A DNA stretch of 64,000 nucleotides from Bin5 sp965221145. Its GTDB lineage: Bacteria; Chloroflexota; Anaerolineae; Caldilineales; Caldilineaceae. Positions 20,585 to 28,997 of this stretch are shown one piece after another. Under the pieces are notes generated by a model that was not told the origin of the DNA, ran no database searches, and saw only the letters and a program-made list of their open reading frames with translations. Both the position numbers and the translations under genes were made by a program. Where the stretch lies: assembly GCA_965221145.1 (NCBI GenBank), contig OZ244877.1, forward strand, positions 5,146,001 to 5,210,000. Direction: 5' to 3'. Numbering within the stretch: the first letter of the stretch is position 1; every line of letters starts with the position of its first letter.

Positions 20585-20622
20585 GAACGCCTCCGGCCAT
20601 TCAGGGATAGCCGAGGGCGTTC
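20585..20622. terminator. Hairpin near the left end of the IS1595-type element
   Basis: GAACGCC ... GGCGTTC with partially paired interior, next to the left inverted repeat and downstream of the minus-strand 65-residue gene. It may block transcription leaving the element. Confidence 0.4.
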
Positions 20623-20640
20623 TTCGCCATTTGTGGCGGG

Positions 20641-20838
20641 TCAATCCGAGGCTACCGTCGTTTCGGATTCCCAGGGGCCGTCGTAGGATAGGGTGTGGAG
20701 CTTTATCAGGTCAGTCATGGCGTTGGTGATCTTCGTTGCCAAACGTCTGAATTCCTGACGGTCTTGTTCGCTGTTATTGATATGTTCTTCCAGGATGCGT
20801 TCGATGCGGTCGAGCCGGGTTTCCGTTTCCTGTGTCAT
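20641..20838 (-). CDS. Small coiled-coil protein carried by the IS
   Basis: 65 residues, predicted to be mostly helical with heptad-like spacing (RLDRIERILEEHINNSEQDRQEFRRLATKI), then a loose acidic tail. No family recognised. AGGAGA sits at good distance from the ATG, which supports real translation. It lies on the same strand as the transposase remnant and within the inverted repeats, so it is a passenger of the element or a host fragment trapped in it. Confidence 0.5.
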   Translation of the reverse strand: MTQETETRLDRIERILEEHINNSEQDRQEFRRLATKITNAMTDLIKLHTLSYDGPWESETTVASD

Positions 20839-20901
20839 GGGGTTGTCTCCTGTTATGTGTGGTCGGGTTCTCTATATGATTATGGGGGACGGGCGAACTT
20901 G

Positions 20902-21044
20902 CTAATGTGCGTTCACATTGAGAACCCGCTTTTTTCTGAATTGCGTATTCCGTATTGCGTATTGCGTAAGGGCAGGTGAGACAGCCACGTTTCAATTGCG
21001 TTATCCGCCCGAAGAGTCTCGGTTTCAAACGGGATTCACATTAG
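20902..21044. repeat. CTAATGTG miniature element, copy A
   Basis: 143 bases starting CTAATGTG and ending CACATTAG, nested inside the IS1595-type element. About 130 bases match the copies at 28848 and 51830, including GCGTATTGCGTAAGGGCAGG and TTATCCGCCCGAA. Confidence 0.8.
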
Positions 21045-21186
21045 ATCGGATGCCGAACAGAGCGCGGGCTACATTGCGGGGACTGTCGTTTATCTTGACT
21101 ACGCGTTTGGGCGGCCTACCTCGCTTTGCCTTAGGCTGGGGTTTATGCTAGGGCTGGGATTCTTCTTTTTTTGCAGTCATGGCTCA

Positions 21187-21609
21187 CTATGCCTTTCCGA
21201 TGAGTTCATGATAGGTCAATCGCTTACCTGCGGAACGTCTGACAATCGCCGCCATTTGCTCTAGGGTATCCAGTGGGCGCACATTGTGTCGGCCCCGGAA
21301 CTCGTCTATATAGCGGTGCAAGTGTTTTGGGCTTATGTGGTGATAGGTGCCAGTATAACCACGTTTAAGTATAGACCAAAATGATTCCAACCCGTTTGTG
21401 TGCGCCTGTTCTCTTACATATGCGCCTACACCATGATTGACCGTAGCGTGCGAGCGGGGCAGGTCAGAGTACGCTCTTGTTTCGTCTGTGTAGACGACCG
21501 TGTCGGGCGTTGTGTTTCCGAAGACAAAATCTTGCAGCGTCTCCTTGTCAGTGGTGTCCACAACTTGCGCCTGCACCTGGTTGGTATCCCTGCTCTTCAT
21601 GCCGACCAC
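21187..21609 (-). pseudogene. IS1595-family transposase, N-terminal part deleted
   Basis: 140 residues from the C-terminal half of an IS1595/ISXO2-like DDE transposase: VVYTDETRAYSDLP contains the second catalytic aspartate region, VNHGVGAYVREQAHTNGLESFWSILKRGYTGTYHHIS holds the N/E region, and RHNVRPLDTLEQM is the typical tail. The zinc-finger N-terminus and first catalytic aspartate are absent; only about 30 bases separate the remnant from the right inverted repeat. It cannot be an active enzyme. Confidence 0.85.
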
Positions 21610-21690
21610 GACGGTAATTCAGGGTGTTGTCAAGCCCCAAATGGCACTATTGTATATAATCCCCATAGGTAAAGGGGCAACTGAGCGGCG

Positions 21691-23400
21691 TCATGCCCAC
21701 AACATCCCGTCCTCGTCGCGTTCAAGCTCCTTTTCGGCGAAGAGAGCGTTGTCCGCGGCCTGAACGGACTGCTCGCTTTCGAACCACCGGCGCCATTCGT
21801 CCGGCGCGTTGACATCCTCGCCGCCGTGCTCGGTGTGGCGCGTGCGCACCTTCAGCATCAGCGGCGTGTTGACGCTGGCCCCGCTGACGATCACCTGGCC
21901 TTTGCTCAGGGCGGGCAGCTCTCTCAGCATATCGCGGCCGACGCTCTCCACCGATTCGGCGATGCGGTTCTGGTCGATCGGGTTGGTGATGCGCATGATG
22001 CATTGGGTCATGCACTGGCTGAGCACGTCGCTATCCAACCGGCCGGGCCGCTGGGAGATGAGGCCGACGCTGACGCCGAACTTGCGTCCCTCGCTGAGGA
22101 TCGTCTTGAGCACGTCCGAACTGACCGCGTCGGCGTTGGCGGGCGCGTAGTTGTGAGCCTCTTCGAGCAGGCAGAAGACGGGGAAGGGCAGATGGCTGTG
22201 GTCGCCCCGCTGGTGCTTGCCCCGCTCGGTGTCGATGCGGGCCTGGTAGACCCGGCGCAGGAGCGTGGCGACAATGACTTGCTGCTGCCGCCGCTCGACT
22301 TCATTTAGCTGAACCAGCGTACACATTCCAGGTTGGAACAGTTCATCCAGTTCGATGTTTTCAAAGTCGTGGAAAATCCCGCCTTTTATGCCCAAGGCCG
22401 CGCCCAGCCGCCAGATCAGCGCGCCGGTCGTGGGGTCGTCATCAACCGCTTCATCCTCCCCCTGCGCGCCGTCCCCCACCTCGCGCACGGCCAAGTACAG
22501 CTGCTCCAGCGTATATCTGTCTTCGCCCCAGGTGCGCTGAGCGTATCTGTAGGCGCGGCCCAACTGGTAGTGCATCTTCTCCGACAGATTCGTCAGCAGA
22601 TAGCGCAGGTCGGGCAGGGTCAGGCTGCTGATGCGCACGCGCAAATCGCTCGGGCGAAAAATGCGCACCTTTGGGCTATAGTCGCCCTCGCGGAAGATTG
22701 GCAAATTGTGGGTCTGTTGCAGGGTATCGTACTCGCCGTGCGGGTCAATGACCAGCACCGCGGCCCGGTTATAGGGCATCATCAACTCTTCCAGCAGGAC
22801 ACCGGCCAGATAGCTCTTGCCGCTGCCGGTGCTGGCGATGATGGCCAGATGCGTGCTGGTGAAGCCGCGCACATCCAGCGCCACGGGCACGGCGTCGGGC
22901 GGGCGGCTGAGCAGGTCGCCGATATGCGCGCCGCCGATTTCCCCGCGCCGGCCGCGGCTGAGAAGCTCGGTCAGCATATCGTTCTCGGCGATGAAGACCG
23001 GCGCGCCGCCCTGGGGAGGCACGCGCGGATTGGTGAAGTCGTGGAGGTTATCGTTGTAGTAACCGAGGACAGTGACCGTGAGTTCGAACAGTTCGGTGGC
23101 GTCGCTATCATAGCCCAGCATGGCCGCGACGGTGTCGGGTGGGACCGACGGGTCGGCCATGAATGTATCCGGGAAGAGCTTGACCGCGACGCGGGCGGTG
23201 ATGCGCCCCAGGATGCGCCGTTCGCTGCCGTCCACGCGGGCGGTGTAGTAGACGAACTCACCATGCTTCAGTTGCCGCTCCGAATCCGGCGCGATGAACG
23301 TAAATTCGTGGAGAGTCTCTCCCGGTCCTTTGACTGTGCCAACGGCGGTTTCCAGTTTTAAGTTTTGAGTTTCTAGCAACACCACTCCCTCCTCTGCCAC
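21691..23400 (-). CDS. herA: HerA-like DUF87 ATPase/translocase
   Basis: 569 residues. Residues about 15-110 form the HAS-barrel, followed by the ATPase: Walker A ASTGSGKS at 189-196 and Walker B FCLLEEAHNY; VLKTILSEGRKFGVSVGLISQRPGRLD is the conserved segment before the arginine finger. HerA is a hexameric DNA translocase that works with a nuclease in end resection. The frame opens with a GTG at 23400; no ATG with a good binding site occurs near, so the start is uncertain by several codons. A 60-bp palindromic element lies between it and the partner gene upstream on the same strand. Confidence 0.85.
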   Translation of the reverse strand: MAEEGVVLLETQNLKLETAVGTVKGPGETLHEFTFIAPDSERQLKHGEFVYYTARVDGSERRILGRITARVAVKLFPDTFMADPSVPPDTVAAMLGYDSDATELFELTVTVLGYYNDNLHDFTNPRVPPQGGAPVFIAENDMLTELLSRGRRGEIGGAHIGDLLSRPPDAVPVALDVRGFTSTHLAIIASTGSGKSYLAGVLLEELMMPYNRAAVLVIDPHGEYDTLQQTHNLPIFREGDYSPKVRIFRPSDLRVRISSLTLPDLRYLLTNLSEKMHYQLGRAYRYAQRTWGEDRYTLEQLYLAVREVGDGAQGEDEAVDDDPTTGALIWRLGAALGIKGGIFHDFENIELDELFQPGMCTLVQLNEVERRQQQVIVATLLRRVYQARIDTERGKHQRGDHSHLPFPVFCLLEEAHNYAPANADAVSSDVLKTILSEGRKFGVSVGLISQRPGRLDSDVLSQCMTQCIMRITNPIDQNRIAESVESVGRDMLRELPALSKGQVIVSGASVNTPLMLKVRTRHTEHGGEDVNAPDEWRRWFESEQSVQAADNALFAEKELERDEDGMLWA

Positions 23401-23434
23401 ACGCGCACTGAAAAACTAAAAACTGACTACTGAA

Positions 23435-23494
23435 TTTGAAGGTTTTTTGGCGGAGAGGCTTTCACTGCCAACGCCAATACAAAAAACCTTCAAA
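23435..23494. repeat. 60-bp TTTGAAG palindromic element, copy 1
   Basis: Exactly 60 bases; 15-base perfect terminal inverted repeat (TTTGAAGGTTTTTTG and complement). Sits in the gap between herA and its partner gene. Confidence 0.9.
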
Positions 23495-23508
23495 ACTGCC
23501 GTTGCGGC

Positions 23509-24150
23509 TCATCCGGCCGGCCGCACCATTGACTTCCAAGCTACGTTGTCGCGCATGACCTGCAAAATGGCCTGCTCCTGGGGAAAGAGGCCGCCCAAAC
23601 CGTCGATGATCTCCAACAGGAGAGCGGGAACCAACGGGTTGTTCTGGGCGAGGAGCGTGGCCGCATAGCGCAAGCTCGGACGTCCGTGCGCGTCGCGATG
23701 GAACTGTCGCACCTCCTCGTCGCTGAGACGCCTCACAGCCGCGCTCACCTCCGCGGCCAGCCGCGGCGTTCCCTGCTGCGGGCCGTTGGCATCCTGCCAG
23801 CCCAGGGCCAGCACACCGACCAGCGTGGCCGTCTCGTCTATCAGATCCGGGGTGAACACCGCCTGCTCCGTGCGGGAGCTGAGCCGGGGTCCCAGGTTGC
23901 CAAAGTTGGGATTGACGAGCAGCGTGTTATAGACAACGCCGATCAGTTCAGCCGCGCGGCTGTCACCATAAGCGGCGACATCGGCTCCGCCATCGGTCCG
24001 GTGGCCCGTGGGCAGGGCAATGGCAACGAATGCGCCAAAGGCATAGGCATCCGGCGCCGGTCGCTGCTCCCGTTCAAAGGGACCGAAGACCTGGCAAACA
24101 TAGTCGATGTGGGTATTTGAATTGACGATAACGCCGATCTGGTCTGTCAT
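23509..24150 (-). CDS. Conserved protein paired with HerA
   Basis: 213 residues. The N-terminus (IGVIVNSNTHIDYVCQVFGPFEREQRPAPDAYAFGAFVAI) resembles the HAS-barrel-type domain found with HerA ATPases, and the C-terminal half is helical (RYAATLLAQNNPLVPALLLEIIDGLG). It lacks the DXE and acidic motifs of the NurA nuclease, so it should not be called NurA. Placed upstream of herA on the same strand, it is probably co-transcribed and may load or regulate the translocase. Family assignment is tentative. Confidence 0.6.
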   Translation of the reverse strand: MTDQIGVIVNSNTHIDYVCQVFGPFEREQRPAPDAYAFGAFVAIALPTGHRTDGGADVAAYGDSRAAELIGVVYNTLLVNPNFGNLGPRLSSRTEQAVFTPDLIDETATLVGVLALGWQDANGPQQGTPRLAAEVSAAVRRLSDEEVRQFHRDAHGRPSLRYAATLLAQNNPLVPALLLEIIDGLGGLFPQEQAILQVMRDNVAWKSMVRPAG

Positions 24151-24290
24151 AGCTCTATCTAAACAGAAAATTTGTTCGATGGCAAATTACGACGAGGATG
24201 CTTGGGGTGCATCCCAGATTTTTTGCATCGTTACTCCGGGAACGCGGGAGGCGTGTCGACGCTGGGAACGGAGGCGGTGGGTAGGGCAAG

Positions 24291-24350
24291 TGTTGATGAT
24301 TTCTTGTAATGGCGTTGGACGAAAGACAGTTCCGCCAAAAAATGTTCAAA
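24291..24350. repeat. 60-bp TTTGAAG element, degenerate copy 2
   Basis: About 60 bases on the minus-strand orientation; GCCAAAAAATGTTCAAA at one end, arms diverged at the other. Reading frame still open in the usual phase. Confidence 0.6.
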
Positions 24351-25088
24351 ATGCCAACCGCGATTTCTTGCCGCGCCTCTGCCGGAGATGGCTCTCCTGC
24401 ACCGATAGAAAGGGTGTGTTGAATGCGCTACCGCTTCGCGCGCCCAGAGGGCACCCGAGCGCCGGATTGCGGTATGGGGGTCTGGACGCGCGGCGGCGTT
24501 CCCAGTCGTGGAGGAGAATAGCACAGATGAGCGAATCGGGCAAATCGGGTTGAGATGCGGGTGCATCCAGGATTTTTGCGCAGCCGTTGTCTGAATTGTG
24601 GCTTTCGGGACATGGGGATGGATTCTGACTAAAGCGCAGGCGCATTTGCCAGCATATCAGGACGCGCCCACCCGCCAGTTAAGAAATTCGGATAGCCCCA
24701 AAAAGCTGAGGACGCGATTTCATTTTGGGGCGCGGGCAGCGAATTCGTGTGCGTCCCGGATTTTGGGTCGTGACGCGGGAATCGCGGTGTGAGCGGGCTG
24801 TCAGGGGGTGGATTCCAGGAAATTTCTTGCAAAAATGTCCGCTTTGTCCGCTTTACCCCCCCCCCCTTGACTACTATACGAAATGAAACGTTCTTTCGGG
24901 TTGACGGAGGCTGGCGCTGGTGGCAGGCGGCCAAGGGTTGGCATTGCCTGACCGATGCACAGAGGTATTATACCACACCTCAGTTTTGGCAGGTGACAGG
25001 ATCGGCAGATGGCGTGCATCCAGGATATTTGGCGCGCTTCTCGCCCTATCTTGTCAGCTACGCGGGGTGCGGGCGAGACGCCCGCGAT

Positions 25089-25148
25089 TTTGAAGGTTTT
25101 TTGTATTGGCGTTGGCAATGAAAGCCTCTCCGCCAAAAAACCTTCAAA
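25089..25148. repeat. 60-bp TTTGAAG element, copy 3 (inverted)
   Basis: 60 bases, perfect 15-base inverted ends, almost identical to copy 1 but in the opposite orientation. Confidence 0.9.
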
Positions 25149-25276
25149 CCCAGGGGGATATGCAATAATCTCGGATGCACCCTGACGCACAATAAATTGG
25201 GATGCACCCGATGCTTGGGCAAGCGGTGAATTATGCGTGGACAACAGCGCTCGCCACTATCCACTGACCACTGCTG

Positions 25277-26149
25277 TTAGCGCCCGCCCATGCCGGACAG
25301 GGTGATCCCTTCGACGAAACGTTTCTGGGCGAGGACATAGACCAACAGTACGGGCAGCAAGGCGATGACGGAACCGGCCATCAGCAGATGCCAGTCGGTG
25401 TTGAACTGACCCCTGAAGGTGGCCAGGCCCACCGGAATCGTGCGCGTGGCATGGGAATTGGTGACCACCAGCGGCCAGAGGAAATCGTTCCACGAGCCGA
25501 GAAAGACGAAGATCGTCAGCGCCGCCAGCACCGGACTGCTCAACGGCATGATGACCCGCCCCCAGATGCGCAAAGAGGAGGCGCCGTCCATGCGTGCGGC
25601 TTCGTCCAGATCGACGGGGATGCCGCGGAAATACTGGCGCAGCAGAAAGACGGCGAAAGCGGAAAAGGCCGTCGGCACGATCAGGGCGTAGAAGGTATCG
25701 TACCAGCGCAGGTAGCGGACGAGGATGAAGTTGGGAATCATCGTCACCTGGAACGGGATCATCAGCGTCGCCAGGTAGACCAGGAAGAGTATCTCCCGCC
25801 CCCGGAAGCGCAGGCGGGCGAAGGCGAAGGCGGACAGCGAGGAGGTCAGGATCTGGAGGGTGGTCACGCTGAAAGCCACGAAGATGCTGTTGAGGTAGAA
25901 GCGCCCAAAGGGCATCGCCTGCACTGTATCCACATAGTTCTGCCATACCACCGGATTGGGGACCAGTGAGGGCGGATAGGTGAAGATCTGCGGCGGCGAC
26001 TTGAGCGAAGTCACCAACATCCAGCCGAAGGGCAGCAGCATAACGAAGCTGCCCAGAATCAGCGCGACGTGAATCAGCGCGTGCCGCACATCAAGCGCCG
26101 GACGCGGCGTGACCTCCGGGCCAATCGTCGTGCGTGTGGTGGAGGTCAC
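25277..26149 (-). CDS. Sugar ABC transporter permease, MalG type
   Basis: 290 residues with six predicted membrane helices and the inner-membrane EAA loop (DEAARMDGASSLRIWGRVIMPL) that docks on the ATPase. MalG-type permeases are the second membrane subunit of CUT1 carbohydrate importers. The GTG at 26149 is chosen: its last bases form GTGA with the stop of the MalF-type gene, and GGGAGGCGATTC precedes it; an upstream ATG would overlap the neighbour by 34 bases. No ATP-binding subunit is encoded here; such importers often share an MsmK-like ATPase encoded elsewhere. A CCACTGACCACT spacer lies just past the stop. Confidence 0.9.
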   Translation of the reverse strand: MTSTTRTTIGPEVTPRPALDVRHALIHVALILGSFVMLLPFGWMLVTSLKSPPQIFTYPPSLVPNPVVWQNYVDTVQAMPFGRFYLNSIFVAFSVTTLQILTSSLSAFAFARLRFRGREILFLVYLATLMIPFQVTMIPNFILVRYLRWYDTFYALIVPTAFSAFAVFLLRQYFRGIPVDLDEAARMDGASSLRIWGRVIMPLSSPVLAALTIFVFLGSWNDFLWPLVVTNSHATRTIPVGLATFRGQFNTDWHLLMAGSVIALLPVLLVYVLAQKRFVEGITLSGMGGR

Positions 26150-27108
26150 GAATCGCCTCCCGCCTCGTAATGCACCCATCGGCGTTGCAGCCGCGTCTGG
26201 ACGAAGGTGAAGAGGAAAATGAAGATGAACAGCACCCAGGCGACGGCTGCGCCTTTGCCCATGCGGCCGAATTCAAAGGCCATCTGATAGATATAGTAGA
26301 CGATCGTCAAGGTGGCCTGGGCCGGGCCGCCCTGCGTCATCACGAATGCCTCGCTGAAGAGCTGGAAGGCGCCGATCATCTGAATGACCATCAGGAAAAA
26401 TGTCGTCGGGCTGACCATCGGGAAGGTTACAAAGCGGAAGCGTTGCCAGCCGCTGGCCCCGTCCACTCTGGCGGCATCATACAACTCACGCGGCACGCCC
26501 TGGAGGGCAGCCAGATAGATGACCATTGTAAAGCCGGTGTTCTTCCACAGCGTCAGAACCACGACCGCCGGTTTGGCCCAATCCGGATCGTTCAGCCAGT
26601 CCGGCGGACGCATGGGCAGGCCGGTCTTCGCGCCCAACTCCCAGATGGCCGCGGACAGAATGCCGAAATCGTAGTTGAAGAACCACTGGAAGACGAGCGC
26701 CGCGGCCACGATCGTCGTCACCACCGGCATGAAATAGATCAGCCGGTAGATCTCCAGCCCGCGCATGGCCCGGTTCAGCGCAACCGCCAGCAGCAGGCCG
26801 AAGGCAAGCTGCAAAGGGACGATGGTGACGGTGAAGTAGAAGGTGTTGAACAGAACTTTGCGAAAGACCCGATCACTCGTGAGCAATTGCGTGTAGTTCT
26901 TGAGGCCTACGAACTCCGGCGGGGAGAGCAGATTCCAGTCGAAAAAACTGAGTGCGAGGGATGCGATCACCGGAATCGCAACGAAAATCATGAAACCGGC
27001 GAAGCTGGGCAGCAGGAATAGATAGGCCTCCCACTGCTGGTCCGGCCGATAACGGCGCCAGCGGGACACAGGGGTTTGCGGGGATGCCGAAGCGGTCTGC
27101 GCGGTCAC
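26146..27108 (-). CDS. Sugar ABC transporter permease, MalF type
   Basis: 320 residues, six membrane helices, with the EAA loop YDAARVDGASGWQRFRFVTFPMV. N-terminal cytoplasmic stretch and FLLPSFAGFMIFVAIPVIASLALSF match CUT1 MalF-like permeases. It overlaps the MalG-type gene by four bases (GTGA), typical of this operon. The gap of about 135 bases to the binding-protein gene contains a strong palindrome (27177-27221), which may reduce read-through so that the binding protein is made in excess. Confidence 0.9.
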   Translation of the reverse strand: MTAQTASASPQTPVSRWRRYRPDQQWEAYLFLLPSFAGFMIFVAIPVIASLALSFFDWNLLSPPEFVGLKNYTQLLTSDRVFRKVLFNTFYFTVTIVPLQLAFGLLLAVALNRAMRGLEIYRLIYFMPVVTTIVAAALVFQWFFNYDFGILSAAIWELGAKTGLPMRPPDWLNDPDWAKPAVVVLTLWKNTGFTMVIYLAALQGVPRELYDAARVDGASGWQRFRFVTFPMVSPTTFFLMVIQMIGAFQLFSEAFVMTQGGPAQATLTIVYYIYQMAFEFGRMGKGAAVAWVLFIFIFLFTFVQTRLQRRWVHYEAGGDS

Positions 27109-27176
27109 GTGAGGTAAGGAGTCAGGCCAAGAAATGAGGGGAAAGGGGACAAGAGGCTTGCGCCTTCGCCCCCTAT

Positions 27177-27221
27177 CCGGCCTGAGCCAAGTGCGCCAAA
27201 GATGCGGTCGGCTCAGGCCGG
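27177..27221. repeat. CCGGCCTGAGCC palindrome between transporter genes
   Basis: A 12-base perfect inverted repeat (27177-27188 and 27210-27221) with an interior matching the long form of the GCGCCCC family (GTGC..., GATGCGGTC). It lacks the outer GCGCCCC arms. It could also act as an attenuator between the binding-protein and permease genes. Confidence 0.75.
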
Positions 27222-27244
27222 AATCACCCCCTCAGCGTATCATT

Positions 27245-28600
27245 TTATTTGGGAAATCCGTTTTCGGCTAGGAAGGCGTCCACCTGCTCGCAGATGGCAG
27301 TCAGCCCGTCCTCGACAGAGACCTCGCCGATGAGGATCTGATCGCGGCCAGGACTGATGAACGATCCGCCTATCTCGCTCCATTCGACAAAGTAGCCGAT
27401 GCGACCCATGCGGGCATTTTCGCCTTCAGTGATGAAAGCCTGGCGGTTGGCCGGCGGCTGCCCACTGTTGAGGAAGGCGTCGGATTTGGCGGTGGACTGC
27501 AGCGCCGGCAGGATCTCACCGGAGGCGGTGTAGATGCGCTGGCCGCCGTTGGTGCTCTGGAGCCACTGCAGGAATACCCAGGCCTCGTCCTTGTTGTCAC
27601 TGAGCGCGCTCATCACCCAGGCTGCGCCGCCGGCGGCGGAGGCCCGCTGGCCACCTTCGGGAATCGGTATGACCGAGACATCGTAGTTCATGCCGGCGGC
27701 GTTGAACGCGGAGACACGGCTGGCGTTCTGGATGATCATCGCCACCTGGCCACTTTGGAAGACAGCGGCGTCACCGCCGGCCTGTCCCAGATTGGCCGGG
27801 GGCATGACATAGTTGCTGTCGATCATATCCCTGAAGAACTGCACGGCCTGCACTACTTCAGGCTCGGCCAATGCGCAGCGCGAGGGGTTGCGCATGTCAT
27901 CCAGCGCCATGCCGCGATTCTGCATCACCCAGATCATGAACTTGCCGCCTTCCATGCCCAGCGCATAGCGGGAGACGCGGCCACTGTCTTCAACGACGGT
28001 CAGCTGGTCGGCTGCAGCCAGCAGATCGTCCCACGTCCAGCTGTCATCCGGGTAGGGCACGCCGACCTCGTCGAAGATGTCGATGTTGTAGTAGAGCACC
28101 TCGAGGCCGATGTCGCGCGGGAAGCCGAAGACGCTGCCATCGTACATGGCGTAGTCCAACAGAGACGGCCAATAGTCATCAACATTGTAGCCGCTCTGCT
28201 CGATCCACGGGTCCAGGTTTTCCAGCACGCCCTCGGCGGCATATCTCTGAATTGGCGACAGGAACAGGACATCGGGGATGACCGACTCGTCACCGCTTGC
28301 CCAGAGGGTCTGGATCTTCGTGAAGTAGTCGCCCCAAGGTTCGGCGGCGATCTCGATAATAATGTCCGAGTTTTCCTCCATAAAGGCATCGGCCACCGAC
28401 TGATGGGTCGCGACCTCCGCCGGGCTGCCCCACATGGCCCATGTAATCGTAACCGGGCCGTCATCGTCGGCCATCTCCGCCATGCCACTATCGGCAGCCG
28501 GCGCTGCGATGGGGGCGCAAGCGGAGATCAGCAAAGCGGCCAACGCCAACACAATCAGCGCCTTGAAGCTGAAACGGCCTTGCCATTGTCGAGTTTGCAT
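27245..28600 (-). CDS. Sugar ABC transporter substrate-binding lipoprotein
   Basis: 451 residues. Signal peptide with lipobox (KALIVLALAALLISAC), then an extracellular binding-protein fold of family 1: PVTITWAMWGSPAEVATHQSVADAF at the start and GGAAWVMSALSDNKDEAWVFLQWL near the C-terminus. It would capture an oligosaccharide or glycoside at the outer face of the membrane and deliver it to the two permeases downstream. The ATG at 28600 is supported by GGGAGGAAAGA directly upstream; earlier in-frame starts give an implausible extra N-terminus. A good promoter lies about 120 bases upstream. Substrate unknown. Confidence 0.92.
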   Translation of the reverse strand: MQTRQWQGRFSFKALIVLALAALLISACAPIAAPAADSGMAEMADDDGPVTITWAMWGSPAEVATHQSVADAFMEENSDIIIEIAAEPWGDYFTKIQTLWASGDESVIPDVLFLSPIQRYAAEGVLENLDPWIEQSGYNVDDYWPSLLDYAMYDGSVFGFPRDIGLEVLYYNIDIFDEVGVPYPDDSWTWDDLLAAADQLTVVEDSGRVSRYALGMEGGKFMIWVMQNRGMALDDMRNPSRCALAEPEVVQAVQFFRDMIDSNYVMPPANLGQAGGDAAVFQSGQVAMIIQNASRVSAFNAAGMNYDVSVIPIPEGGQRASAAGGAAWVMSALSDNKDEAWVFLQWLQSTNGGQRIYTASGEILPALQSTAKSDAFLNSGQPPANRQAFITEGENARMGRIGYFVEWSEIGGSFISPGRDQILIGEVSVEDGLTAICEQVDAFLAENGFPK

Positions 28601-28647
28601 TCTTTCCTCCCTGAGAAAATTTGAAACTGTGAATGTGATGGTTGCAT

Positions 28648-28670
28648 GCGCCCTCTCACGAAAGGGGCGC
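28648..28670. repeat. Short GCGCCCC palindrome in an mRNA leader
   Basis: 23 bases, GCGCCCT ... GGGGCGC, between the promoter and start codon of the binding-protein gene. Confidence 0.7.
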
Positions 28671-28719
28671 GTACGGTTGAGTAAGCGGCTGAATATCTGC
28701 CAACACGCGCGGTATGTCA

Positions 28720-28748
28720 ATTATACAGGATTTGAGAGTACGATTCAA
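28720..28748 (-). promoter_or_regulatory. Promoter of the sugar ABC transporter operon
   Basis: On the minus strand TTGAAT and TATAAT are separated by 17 bases, 120 bases upstream of the binding-protein ATG. Very close to the vegetative consensus. Confidence 0.65.
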
Positions 28749-28847
28749 ACGCGACTTTTCCCTGTCGCGCTCTCGGTTGGGCCGATAGCGTGGTCGGCCG
28801 CGGCCAGCCGACCCCTTGCCGAGCAATCTCCTAGCCGGAGGAGATAT

Positions 28848-28981
28848 TAATGTGCGTTCACATTGAGAACCCGCTTTTTCTGAATTGCGTATTGCGTATT
28901 GCGTAAGGGCAGGTGAGACAGCTACGTTTCAATTGCATTATCCGCCCGAAAAGTCTTGATCTCAAACGGGATTCATATTAG
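28848..28981. repeat. CTAATGTG miniature element, copy B
   Basis: 134 bases, same interior as copy A with a shorter TTGCGTATTGCG tract, ending one short gap before the Uma2 stop codon. The terminal 8 bases are partly changed (TTAATGTG/CATATTAG). Confidence 0.75.
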
Positions 28982-28997
28982 TTTGGGCAAGTTGTGT

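Larger units (their letters stand above)
20554..21664. mobile_element. IS1595-family element with target duplication and deleted transposase
   Basis: About 1.1 kb bounded by terminal inverted repeats: the left end starts GGGGATTATATGCAATAGTG and the right end is its complement with one mismatch (21642-21664). The flanks carry the direct repeat ATAGGTAAA (20545-20553 and 21665-21673), in line with the 8-bp duplications made by this family. Inside are a transposase remnant on the minus strand, a separate 65-residue gene and a copy of the CTAATGTG miniature element. Because the transposase lacks its N-terminal half, the element could move only with help in trans. Confidence 0.87.
24151..25276. 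other. Repeat-rich non-coding region
   Basis: About 1.1 kb with no supported gene. It contains two 60-bp palindromic elements, a C homopolymer near 24857-24867, and at least four degenerate copies of a GTGCATCCAGGATTTT-like word (near 24207, 24560, 24749 and 25014) plus two GGATGCACCC copies near 25170-25212. It probably represents accumulated repeats between the HerA unit and the sugar transporter. Confidence 0.6.
28601..28997. other. Intergenic region with promoter, palindrome and miniature element
   Basis: Nearly 400 bases between the binding-protein gene and the end of the Uma2 gene. It holds the promoter of the transporter operon, a short GCGCCCC palindrome in the leader, and the CTAATGTG element copy B. 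No gene is supported. Confidence 0.6.

Noticed and set aside
22333..23361. 342-residue frame opposite herA
   Set aside because: Antisense shadow of herA with repetitive His/Val/Gln composition.
23509..24150. NurA nuclease next to HerA
   Set aside because: Position fits, but the acidic nuclease motifs of NurA are absent; kept as an unnamed HerA-associated protein.
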